The notes beneath the pieces are model-generated. The model had not been told where the DNA came from. It worked only from the letters and a program-made list of their open reading frames with translations, and searched no databases. 64,000 nucleotides of DNA. Origin: Thinopyrum elongatum. Taxonomy: Eukaryota; Streptophyta; Magnoliopsida; Poales; Poaceae. The stretch lies in contig CM022302.1 in NCBI GenBank assembly GCA_011799875.1, positions 185,620,942 to 185,684,941 of the forward strand, in the 5' to 3' direction. How positions within the stretch are numbered: position 1 is the first letter of the stretch; each line of letters opens with the position of its first letter. Shown piece by piece: positions 1-10,264 of the stretch. The position numbers and the translations under genes are program-made.

Positions 1-246
1 GACCGTTTTGGCCTGTCCTTTGCGTCAAAAGGATTGGGCTACATTGCTGCACTTTTGTTACTACTATCGTTACTTGCTCGTTACAAATTATCTTGCTATC
101 AAACTACTCTGTTACTTATAATTTCAGCACTTGCAGACATTACCTTGCTGAAAACCACTTGTCATTTCCTTCTGCTCCTCGTTGGGTTCGACACTCTTAC
201 TTATCAAAAAGAGCTACAATTGATCCCCTATACTTGCGGGTCATCA
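1..246 (+). mobile_element. 3' end of a gypsy LTR, inverted relative to its neighbour
   Basis: This stretch is the reverse complement of about the first 246 bases of the LTR at 8747-10264 and ends at 246 in the family's terminus GGGTCATCA. It is therefore the 3' end of a plus-strand LTR whose body lies left of the window. At 247 the sequence switches abruptly to the same family in the opposite orientation, missing about 164 bases. The simplest reading is a plus-strand copy nested in the left LTR of the minus-strand element. Confidence 0.75.
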
Positions 247-1592
247 ATGAGCAAGTAACGGTAGTTGTAATAAAAGTGCAGCAAGGTAGCCCAATCCTTT
301 TGAGGCAAAGGATAGGCCAAAACAATCTCTTATAATAAGCAAAGCGTTCTTGAGGGTACACCGGAATTTCATCTAGTCACTTTCATCATGTTGGTTCGAT
401 TTGTGTTTGCTACTTTGATAATTTGATATGTGGGTGGACCGGTGCTTAGGTGATGTTCTTACTTGAACAAACCTCCTACTTATGATTAACCCCCTCGCAA
501 GCATCCGCAACTACGAGAAAAGTATTAAGAATAAATTCTAACCAAAGCATTAAACTTTTGGATCCAATCAGTCCCTTACGGAATAGCGCATAAACTAGGG
601 TTTAAGCTTCTGTCACTCTCGCAACCCATCATCTAATAACTACTCCACAATTCATTCCCTTAGGCCCAAATATGGTGAAGTGTCATGTAGTCGACGTTCA
701 CATGACACCACTAAGGGAATCACAACATACACACTATCGAAATATCGAACACATATCAAGTTCACATGATTACTTGCAACATGATTTCTCCTGTGACCTC
801 AAGAACAAAAGTAACTAATCACAAATGATAATCATGCTCAAGATCAAAGGGGTATTAAATAGCATATTGGATCTGAACATATAATCTTCCACCAAATAAA
901 CCATATTGTAATCAACTACAAGATATAATCAACACTACTAGTCACCCACAAGCACCAATCTATAGTTCCGGTACAAAGATTGAACACAAGAGATGAACTA
1001 GGGTTTGAGAGGAGATGGTGCTGTTGAAGATGTTGATGGAGATTGCCCTCCCCAAGATGGGAGAGTTGTTGGTGATGATGATTTCCCCCTCCGGGAGGGA
1101 AGTTCCCCAGGCGGAATCGCTCCGCCGGAGGGCAAAAGTGCTCCTGCCCAAGTTCCGCCTCGAGACGGCGGCGCTCCGTCCCGAAAGTCCTCTCCTAATT
1201 TTTTCTAGGTCAAAATGACTTATATACAAGAAGATGGGCACCAGAGGTGGGCCGAGGGGAGCACAACCCACCAGGGCGTGCCTGGGCTCCCTGGCGCGCC
1301 CAAGTGGGTTGTGCCCACCTGGTGGGGCCCCTCTGGTACTTATTGGCTCAAATATTCCTCATTTATTCCATAAAAAATCTCCGTAAAGTTTCAGCTCATT
1401 TGGAGTTGTGCAGAATAGGTAGCCTGACATAGCTTTTTCAGGTCCAGATTTCCAGCTGCCGGAATTCTCCCTCTTTCTGTATACCTTGCATATTATGAGA
1501 GAAAAGGCATTAGAATTACTCCAAAAAGCATTATTATGCATAAAAACATCATAAATAACAGTAGGAAAACATGATGCAAAATGGACGTATCA
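247..1592 (-). repeat. 3' LTR of the minus-strand gypsy element (truncated)
   Basis: Matches 8911-10264 closely and lacks the last about 164 bases of the LTR because of the junction at 246/247. It begins, on the minus strand, with TGATACGTCC at 1592. A minus-strand TATA-like sequence lies at 1220-1227, equivalent to the one in the other LTR. Short ORFs inside it lie in repetitive GC-rich sequence and are not genes. Confidence 0.9.
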
Positions 1593-1606
1593 ACTCCCCC
1601 AAGCTT
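1593..1606 (-). other. polypurine tract of the gypsy element
   Basis: On the minus strand a purine-rich stretch, GCTTGGGGGAGT, directly precedes the LTR start TGATACG at 1592. This is the position and composition expected for the plus-strand priming site of a gypsy element. Confidence 0.8.
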
Positions 1607-3160
1607 AGACCTCGCTTGTCCTCAAGCGAAAACCAAAATCGAAAAACATGTCCACATGCTTAGAGAGAGAGGTGTCGATAAAAACAAAATACGGACATAG
1701 AAGCATAATGTGCATTATTGTAACAACAACAAACTTTAACAAAAAACTTTTATCATAGAACTCTTATCATAGACTTCTGATGAATAAGTGACAATTCATC
1801 ACACTATCGAAGTATAAAGCATAAACTCTATTAGAAACCAACAAACTATGTTCTTAGTCAACTTTGCAACTACAATTCATCATCTTTTTAGAAAGGGTCA
1901 CGTATCGGAACCTTTAGTCAAGTCCACATACTCAACCATCATATAGTCTTATATGATTGCTAACACTCACTGCATACACATGAGCAAAATGTTTCAACCG
2001 GACACATAGAAAGATAGGGGCATTACAGTTTCACCTCCCAACGTATTCACCTCAAGAGTGATGTCAACAATAATAACTCATGCTACCCATATTCAACTGG
2101 AAATATGTGCCTAGATCTTTCCGCACCACATGATGCTTGCCAAAGGAGAAAAATAAAAGGAAAAGAGAGAAGAACTTTGACTCTTGCATAAAAATAAATA
2201 CATAAAAGTAAAAGATATGCCCTTCGCAGAGGGAAGCAGAGGTTGTCATGCGCTTATTTGTTTGTATGCTCAACCCCTTAGTGCAAGAGAATGTCAAATT
2301 ATATTACCCCTTGTGATGGCGACCTTTATTATGCAGTCTGTCGCTTTTATTTCTTCACCATCACAAGTTTGTACAACGCTTAATTTTCTCTTACACTAAA
2401 TGATCTTACAATTTTAGAAGCAATTTTTATTGCCTTATTGCACCGATGACAACTTACTTGAAGGATCTTACTCAATCCATAGGTAGGTATGGTGGACTCT
2501 TGGAAATAAGATTTGGGTTTAAGGGTTTTTGGATGCACAAGTAGTATCTCTACTTAGTGCGGAATTTTTGGCTAGCAAATATGGGGGCAAGCACCACATG
2601 TTGAAGGATCTATGACAATATAACTTCTATGTGAATATGAACAAACATAAATCATTAAGTTGTCTTCCTTGTCCAACGTCAACAATTTTGGCATATAATA
2701 TTTTGATGGGGGCTCACAATCACAAAAGATTTCTATGATAGTGTATTTATATGTGAATCTTCTCTTCCCTTATTAATTCTTTCATGAGTTGCATCATTGA
2801 CTAATGCTATGTTTGTCAATCTCTAATAAAATTTTCTACTTATACTTTTCCTTATGTGGTGTTATCACCTACCATAGGATTAGCATATGATCTTTTCATT
2901 TATTTCTTTTCTTTTCATTGCAACAAGAAAGTAAAGAAAGCAAAAACTCAAAGTAAACTTTATTTTATATCTCGCACACGATTATAAGGATAGATCACTA
3001 AGCAAGCTCTCAAAAAGAAAGGATCGAACTAAACTTTTATTCATCTAAAGCAAAAGATCGAACTAAGAAAAGTAAAGGCAAAAGGTAGTGGAGGTGATAC
3101 GATACCGGGGATCCTCCCCCAAGCTTGGCAGAAGCCAAGGGGAGTGCACATACCCGATAC
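1607..3160 (-). other. 3' untranslated region of the gypsy element
   Basis: About 1.5 kb between the extra ORF and the polypurine tract. It is AT-rich and I see no open frame of substance on either strand. Confidence 0.6.
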
Positions 3161-3580
3161 TCAATTTTCTTTTGGTGGTGAAGAAGGAGGTGGTGATGAA
3201 GTGGAGGGTTTGTCCTTCTTCTTCAGCTTACGCTTGAGGATGGAATTTTCCTCCTTCAATTCACCGATCTCCTGCTCAAGCTCCAATACCTTCTTGCATA
3301 AATCTTGCATATTTTCCTGCAAAAGGTGGAAGGGTATAAATTGAACCTTAGGCCTCTTTGCTTTGTTGGGGAGGCTTGACTTCTTGAATTCCACATGCAT
3401 GTCTCCAGGTTGAGGCAATGGGGCATCATCCTTATCCGAGCTTGTCTCCTCCTTCTCTCTGGGATAATAGTCTTCCTCTTCCTCTGAAGTCCAGCCATAA
3501 TGCTCCACGTCCCCATAAGACTTGGGATTTGCGATAAAATCAGCAACATAGCTCTCGCCCTCAGAGTCTTGGGATGACAT
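3161..3580 (-). CDS. extra coiled-coil ORF downstream of integrase
   Basis: An open frame of 139 residues on the minus strand starting MSSQDSEGESYVADF. The first half is acidic (a Glu/Asp run around residues 32-50); the second half has a heptad-like stretch rich in Leu, Glu and Lys (about residues 85-120), predicted coiled coil, then a basic cluster and a Ser/Pro tail. It lies about 310 bases after the integrase stop, in the same direction, between pol and the polypurine tract. It matches no standard retroviral domain that I recognise. Extra 3' ORFs of unknown role occur in several plant gypsy lineages. It is uninterrupted, unlike gag and pol in the same element. Function unknown. Confidence 0.6.
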   Translation of the reverse strand: MSSQDSEGESYVADFIANPKSYGDVEHYGWTSEEEEDYYPREKEETSSDKDDAPLPQPGDMHVEFKKSSLPNKAKRPKVQFIPFHLLQENMQDLCKKVLELEQEIGELKEENSILKRKLKKKDKPSTSSPPPSSPPKEN

Positions 3581-3890
3581 ATTTTCAGATCTATAAAGAA
3601 AACAGCAAGAAAAGAAGACAGAAGATTTCTCCGCGATACGGTGGTCAATCGGTTCGGGGAGTATATAAAGATTTTTTTAATCTTAGAAAACAAGAAAACG
3701 GAAGAAAAACGGAGTCCGGAAGGTACCCGAGGTTGGCACAACCCACCTGGGCGCGCCTGGCATGCCAGGCGCGCCCTGGTGTCTTGTGCCCACCAGGGGT
3801 GCCTTCCTGGTTGCTTCTTATTTTCCTAATTTTCTAAATATTCAAAAATAGACAAAAAATATTTTTGCGGATTTTTCGGAGTCCGTTTAC

Positions 3891-5117
3891 TTACCGTATC
3901 ACGTACCTCCTCTTTTTCACGATTCTAGAGTGTTTTCGGAAGGACTCTTTTATGTGTTTTTCCGGTGTCATAGTTTGAATAATATTACTTTTAACATTAA
4001 TGGGCGTACCTGAGATATAATGTTTTATTCGTTGCCCATTAACAACCTTCGGGTTAGTACCTTCAGCATTATTTATTTTGATAGCTCCAGACCGATAAAC
4101 CTCCGCGATAACATAGGGTCCTTCCCATTTGGAGAGGAGTTTTCCTGCAAAGAATCTGAAACGAGAGTTGTACAAAAGAACATATTCTCCAACTTTGAAC
4201 TCACGCTTTTGGATTCTTTTATCATGCCATCTTTTAACTTTTTCTTTAAACAATTTGGCATTTTCATAAGCTTGGGTTCTCCATTCATCTAATGAGCTAA
4301 TATCAAATAACCTCTTTTCACCGGCAAGTTTGAAATCATAGTTGAGTTCTTTAATTGCCCAATATGCTTTATGTTCTAACTCAAGAGGCAAATGACAAGC
4401 TTTCCCATAAACCATTTTATAAGGAGACATACCCATAGGATTTTTATATGCTGTTCTATAAGCCCAAAGTGCATCATCTAATTTCTTAGAACAATTCTTT
4501 CGGGACCTATTGACAGTCTTTTGCAAAATTAATTTTATTTCTCTATTGCTAAGTTCAACTTGGCCACTAGACTGAGGATGATAGGGTGATGCAATTATAT
4601 GGTTAACATCATACTTGGCAAGCATTTTACGGAAAGCACCATGAATAAAGTGTGAACCACCATCAGTCATTAGGTATCTAGGGACTCCAAACCTTTGGAA
4701 AATAACTTCCTTAAGCATTTTAATAGAGGTGTTGTGATCAGCACTACTAGTTGGAATAGCTTCTACCCACTTAGTAACATAATCAACAGCAACCAAAATA
4801 TGTGTATACCCATTAGAGGAAGGAAAAGGTCCCATGTAATCAAAACCCCAAACATCAAATGGTTCAACAGCAAGTGAATAATTCATAGGCATTTCTTGAC
4901 GCTTACCAATATTACCTATTCTTTGGCATTCATCACAAGATGAGAAAAACTTACGAGCATCCTTGAAGAGAGTAGGCCAATAAAATCCAGATTGCAATAC
5001 CTTGTGAGCAGTTCTGTCTCCCGCATGATGTCCTCCATAAGCTTCGGAGTGACATTTCCATAGAATTTGTCCCTGTTCATGCTCAGGTACACAACGTCTA
5101 ATAATACCATCTACTCC
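3891..5117 (-). pseudogene. integrase part of gypsy pol
   Basis: The integrase would insert element cDNA into the genome. The N-terminal HHCC zinc-binding region is visible (HSEAYGGHH... followed by CDECQRIG at about 4900-5060). The catalytic core shows the three acidic positions in [17 protein letters not shown] and [11 protein letters not shown], followed by [16 protein letters not shown], typical of plant gypsy integrases. The frame is shared with RNase H upstream but an in-frame TAA just after HLYK (about 5118) separates them. C-terminal residues to RRYVIR look complete. The domain is well preserved but is not translatable as one polyprotein. Confidence 0.9.
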
Positions 5118-6592
5118 TTATTTATAAAGATGTGGGTCATCCCAGAAGTAATGTCTTAAATCATAAAAGAATTTTTTATTTTGTTGGTAGGTAAAGCTAG
5201 GTGGTAAATATTTAGCAACAATGTAATTAGCATAATCAGCATACCAAGGAGTGTTATTAGAAACATTTATTGCAGCTAATTGCTCATCAAGAAAACTATC
5301 ATCAATAGGTAGTGGGTCATCAAGGACATTTTGAAGCCTAGACAAGTTATCAGCTACGGGGTTCTCAGCTCCCTTTCTATCAATAATATGCAAATCAAAT
5401 TCGTGTAGCAAGAGAACCCACCTAATGAGTCCAGGTTTAGAATCTTTCTTTTCCATAAGATATTTTATAGCAGCATGATCTGTGTGAACAGTCACTTTAG
5501 AATCAACAATGTAGGATCTAAATTTATCACAAGCAAACACAACTGCTAAGAATTCTTTTTTAGTATTAGCATAATTTTGTTGGGCACTGTCTAGAGTTTT
5601 ACTAGCATAATGGATAACATTTAGTTTCTTATCAACTCTTTGTCCTAGAACAGCACCAACAGCATAATCACTAGCATCACACATAATTTCAAAAGGTAAG
5701 TTCCAGTCAGGTGGTTGAACAATTGGTGCAGAAATTAAGGCTTTCTTGACTATTTCGAAAGCTTCTAAATAATCATCATCAAAAACAAAAGGAATATCCT
5801 TTTGCAAAAGGTTCGTAAGAGGCCTAGAAATTTTAGAAAAGTCTTTGATAAATCTCCTATAGAAACCAGCATGACCTAAGAAACTACGAATACCTTTGAT
5901 ATCTTTAGGACATGGCATTTTCTCAATTGCATCAACCTTAGCTTTGTCCACTTCAATACCTCTTTCAGAGATTTTATGGCCCAGAACAATACTTCATTAA
6001 CCATAAAGTGGCACTTCTCCCAATTCAAGACAAGATTTGTTTGCTCACATCTCTTCAAAACTCGATCAAGATTGCTTAAACAATCTTCAAAAGACTTCCC
6101 ATACACAGAAAAGTCATCCATGAAAACCTCAACAATCTTTTCGCAAAATTCAGAGAATATAGCAGTCATACATCTTTGAAAGGTAGCAGGTGAATTACAT
6201 AAACCAAAAGGCATACGTCTATAAGCATAAGTTCCAAAGGGACAAGTGAAAGTGGTCTTTTCTTGATCAGGTTGAGAAACAGGTATTTGTGAAAAACCAG
6301 AATATCCATCAAGGAAACAAAAATGTGTGTGCTTTGACAATCTTTCTAGCATTTGATCAATAAAGGGCAGAGGGTAATGATCTTTTCTAGTTGCTTTGTT
6401 TAATTTTCTAAAATCAATTACCATTCTATAGCCTGTAACAATTCTTTGTGGAATAAGTTCATTCTTATCATTTGGAACAACAGTAATACCTCCCTTCTTA
6501 GGGACACAATGAACAGGACTTACCCATCTACTATCAGCTATAGGATAGATTGTACCTGCTTCCAGAAGTTTTAATATTTCCGTCCTTACCAC
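5118..6592 (-). pseudogene. reverse transcriptase and RNase H part of gypsy pol
   Basis: The reverse transcriptase lies at 6592 to about 5990: VIDFRKLNKATRKDHYPLP, FLDGYSGFSQIPV, MPFGLCNSPATFQRCM and the active-site box VFMDDFSVYG. RNase H follows in 5951-5118 ([21 protein letters not shown]-like [25 protein letters not shown]). A one-base deletion near 5990 shifts the frame inside the connection region, giving two overlapping ORFs (6592-5876 and 5951-5118). At the 5' end an in-frame TAA (6593-6595) and a frameshift near 6670 separate RT from the protease. It copied element RNA to DNA when intact. Confidence 0.92.
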
Positions 6593-6656
6593 TTATTTCA
6601 TCTTCGGATTTAACCGGCGTTGGTGATCAACAACGGGTTTAGCATCAGGTTCCATA

Positions 6657-7481
6657 TTAATTTTGTGCTGACATAGAACTAATGCCCTTAAGATCATCAA
6701 GAGTATATCCAATAGCAGCTCGGTGCTTCCTTAGAACTTTCAATAGTCTTTCTTCTTCATGTTCTGAAAGGTTAGCACTAATAATAACAGGATATATCTT
6801 TTTCTCATCAAGATAAGCATATTTCAAAGTGTCTGGCAATTGTTTTACTTCAAACACAGGATCACCTTTGGGTGGAGGAGGACCTCCTAGAGTTTCAATA
6901 GGCAAATTGTGTTTAAGCAGGGGACGTTGTTCAAAGAAAATATCATCTATTTCATTTCTTTCATGCATATGTAAATCATTTTCATGGTCTAGCCGATATT
7001 GTTCTAAAGGATCAGTAGGAGGCACAGCAATAGAAGCAAGACCAATTATTTCGTTCTTACTAGGTAATTCTTTTTTATGAGGTTTTCTACTAAACTTGGA
7101 AAAGTTAAACTCATGAGACTTATCACCAAAACTGACACCGATAGTTTGTTTTTTACAATCTATTCTAGCATTAACGGTGTTCAAGAAGGGTCTACCAAAG
7201 ATAATGGGACAAAAATCATCTTGCGGGGAACCAAGAACAAGAAAATCAGTAGGATATTTTATTTTCCCACACAAGACTTCAACATCTCTAACAATCCCGA
7301 TTGGTGATATGGTATCTCTATTAGCAAGCTTAATAGTAACATCTATGTCTTCTATCTCTGCGGGTGCTATGTCATTCATAATTTCTTGATATAAGGTAAA
7401 GGGAATAGTACTCACGCTAGCACCTATGTCACATAAACCATGATAACAGTGATCTCCTATTTTAACTAAGACAACGGGCAT
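6657..7481 (-). pseudogene. aspartic protease region of gypsy gag-pol
   Basis: A 274-residue open frame. The retropepsin active site appears as CDIGASVSTIP near residue 17, and the second conserved part as IIFGRPFLNTVNARID around residues 93-108. It processed the Gag-Pol polyprotein. It continues in the same frame as gag upstream, separated by a single TAA at 7572-7574, and runs into a frameshift before RT. The tail with EERLLKVLRKHRAAIGYTLDDLKGI is the usual linker to RT in this lineage. Confidence 0.85.
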
Positions 7482-7571
7482 ACCAACAACGGGTCTATGA
7501 TTATCTGTTTTATCAGGTTTGACAATTCTAGTAGCTTCATTACAGAAGTAGATAACATGCCCATCTATATT

Positions 7572-8655
7572 TTAATCCAGGAGATCTTTAACCATAGCAA
7601 CACTAGGTTCTACTTTGATTTGTTCATCAAGTTTAGGTGTTCTAATATAACTCTTGTTGACCACAGTTGAAACTTTAGCATGTTCCTTTATCCTAACAGG
7701 GAAAGGTGGTTTCTCAATATAAACAGTATGAATAACTGGATCAACATTATAAACAATAGTTTCCTCTTTAGCTGGTACCGGTTCTTTAACTTCCTTTTTA
7801 ATAGGTGGGTGATATTTAAACCACTTCTCCTTAGTGAGATCAACATGAGTAGCAAATGATTCACAGAAGGAGGCTACTATCTCAGAGTCAAGTCCATATT
7901 TAGTGCTAAACTTTTGAAAAGCATCGGTATCCATAAAAGATTTAACACAATCATACTTAAGCTTAATACCCGACTCTTTACCTTCGTCGAGTTCCCAATC
8001 TTCAGAGTTGCATTTAATTCTTTCCAAAAGATCCCACCTGAATTCAATGGTCTTCTTCATAAAGGAACCAGTACAAGAAGTATCAAGCATGGATTGATCA
8101 TCACGAGAAAGCCGAGCATAAAAATTCTGAATAATGATTTCACTTGAGAGGTCATGATTGGTGCATGAATATAACATTGACTTAAGCCTCCCCCAAGCTA
8201 GAGCAATACTTTCTCCTTCACGAGGCCAAAAATTATATATATAATTCCGATCACGATGAACTAGATGCATAGGATATTTTTTTTTGGTGAAACTCCAATT
8301 TCAATCGATTCCAATTCCAAGATCCAATATCATCGCATAGCCTATACCATGCCAATGCCTTTCCCTTCAAAGATAAAGGGAAAACCTTCTTCTTAACTTC
8401 ATCTCCGGGTAAACCTGCAAGCTTGAACAACCCACAAATTTCTTCCACAGATATCAAGTGCATATCAGGATGTTTGGTTCCATCTCCTGCATAAGGATTA
8501 GCTAGCAGTTGTTCTATCATACCCGAAGGAATTTCATATTCAATATTTTCAGTAGGTGCAGTAGGTTGAGGGGTAATTAATTGTGGTTCCGGTCGAGGTG
8601 AAGATACCTCGAACAAACCCCTCAAAGGATTGTTTTCCATAGTAACAAGTGACAA
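7572..8655 (-). pseudogene. gag of the minus-strand gypsy element
   Basis: The start is MSLVTMENNPLRGLFEVSSP. The retrotransposon Gag core is recognisable in FKLAGLPGDEVKKKVFPLSLKGKALAWY followed, after a frameshift, by FWPREGESIALAWGRLKSML and CTNHDLSSEIIIQNFYARL. The frameshift lies at a run of nine T (8277-8285, plus strand), so both a real indel and a sequencing error in a homopolymer are possible. An in-frame TAA at 7572-7574 ends the frame before the protease. Gag forms the particle that packages element RNA. Confidence 0.88.
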
Positions 8656-8717
8656 TAAATTTCAGCACGTAGTAATAATCTTTCCTTACCAATTTCCACT
8701 TACCAAGAGTGCTTCAC

Positions 8718-8735
8718 TCCCCGGCAACGGCGCCA
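8718..8735 (-). other. primer binding site (tRNA-Asp type)
   Basis: Minus-strand sequence TGGCGCCGTTGCCGGGGA lies 11 bases inside the LTR end at 8747. It complements what I recall as the 3' end of plant tRNA-Asp. It fixes the element's direction and which LTR is the 5' one. Confidence 0.8.
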
Positions 8736-8746
8736 GAAAATAGCCT

Positions 8747-10264
8747 TGATGACCCACAAGTATATGGGATCAATTGTAGCCTTTTTGATAAGTAAGAGTG
8801 TCAAACCCAACGAGGAGCAGAAGGAAATGACAAGTGGTTTTCAGCAAGGTAATGTCTGCAAGTACTGAAATTGTAAGTAGGAGAGTAGTTTGATAGCAAG
8901 ATAATTTGTAATGAGCAAGTAACGGTAGTTGTAATAAAAGTGCACCAAGGTAGCCCAATATTTTGAGGCAAAGGACAGGCCAAAACGGTCTCTTATAATA
9001 AGCAAAGCGTTCTTGAGGGTACGACGGAATTTCATCTGGTCACTTTCATCATGTTGGTTCGATTTGTGTTCGCTACTTTGATAATTTGATTTGTGGGTGG
9101 ACCGGTGCTTAGGTGCTGTTCTTACTTGAACAAACCTCCTACTTATGATTAACCCCCTCGCAAGCATCCGCAACTACGAGAAAAGTATTAAGAATAAATT
9201 CTAACCATAACATTAAACTTTTGGATCTAATCAGTCCCTTACGGAATAGCGCATAAACTAGGGTTTAAGCTTCTGTCACTCTCGCAACCCATCATCTAAT
9301 AACTACTCCACAATGCATTCCCTTAGGCCCAAATATGGTGAAGTGTCATGTAGTTGATGTTCACATGACACCACTAAGGGAATCACAACATACACACTAT
9401 CGAAATATCGAACACATATCAAGTTCACATGATTACTTGCAACATGATTTCTCCCGTGACCTCAAGAACAAAAGTAACTACTCACAAATGATAATCATGC
9501 TCAATATTAGAGGGGTATTAAATAGCATATTGGATCTGAACATATAATCTTCCACCAAATAAACCATATAGTAATCAACTACAAGATGTAATCAACACTA
9601 CTAGTCACCCACAAGCACCAATCTATAGTTCCGGTACAAAGATTGAACACAAGAGATGAACTAGGGTTTGAGAGGAGATGGTGCTGTTGAAGATGTTGAT
9701 GGAGATTGCCCTCCCCAAGATGGGAGAGTTGTTGGTGATGATGATGATGATGATTTCCCCCTCCGGGAGGGAAGTTCCCCTGTCGGAATCGCTCCACCGA
9801 AGGGCAAAAGTGCTCCTGCCCAAGTTCCGCCTCGAGACGGCGGCGCTCCGTCCCGAAAGTCCTCTCCTGATTTTTTCTAGGTCAAAATGACTTATATACC
9901 AGAAGATGGGCATTGGAGGTGGGCCGAGGGGAGCACAACCCACCAGGGCGCGCCTGGGCTCCCTGGTGCGCCCAGGTGGGTTGTGCCCACCTGGTGGGCC
10001 CCCTCTGGTACTTATTGGCTCCAATATTCCTCATTTATTCCATAAAAAATCTCCGTAAAGTTTTAGCTCATTTGGAGTTGTGCAGAATAGGTAGCCTGAC
10101 ATAGCTTTTTCAGGTCCATATTTCCAGCTGCCGGAATTCTCCCTCTTTGTGTATACCTTGCATACTATGAGAGAAAAGGCATTAGAATTAGTCCAAAAAG
10201 CATTATTATGCATAAAAACATCATAAATAACAGTAGAAAAACATGATGCAAAATAGACGTATCA
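8747..10264 (-). repeat. 5' LTR of the minus-strand gypsy element
   Basis: A complete LTR of 1518 bases, TGATACGTC...GGGTCATCA on the minus strand. It carries a GC-rich core near 9700-10000 and a short trinucleotide expansion (GAT repeats near 9738-9752) absent from the other LTR. Confidence 0.92.
9891..9899 (-). promoter_or_regulatory. LTR TATA box
   Basis: Minus-strand TATATAAG in the middle of the 5' LTR, the best TATA-like element in the LTR and conserved in position in the other LTR. Transcription of the element probably started just downstream. Confidence 0.45.

Larger units (their letters stand above)
247..10264 (-). mobile_element. Ty3/gypsy LTR retrotransposon, minus strand
   Basis: On the minus strand the order is LTR (10264-8747), primer site, gag, protease, reverse transcriptase, RNase H, integrase, an extra coiled-coil ORF, polypurine tract and a second LTR (1592-247). 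RT before integrase defines Ty3/gypsy. The LTRs start TGATACGTC and end GGGTCATCA, a type abundant in Triticeae; the exact family name is unverified. LTRs differ by about 4% over the first 360 bases compared by eye. Several frameshifts and stops make it non-autonomous now. It is inserted inside a FAR1/MULE transposase exon, which resumes at 10265; its left flank is outside the window, so the target duplication cannot be checked. Confidence 0.92.

Noticed and set aside
9623..10024. Open frame inside the LTR (and its copy near 960-1271)
   Set aside because: It lies in a GC-rich LTR core, is not conserved in frame between LTRs and overlaps the LTR promoter region.
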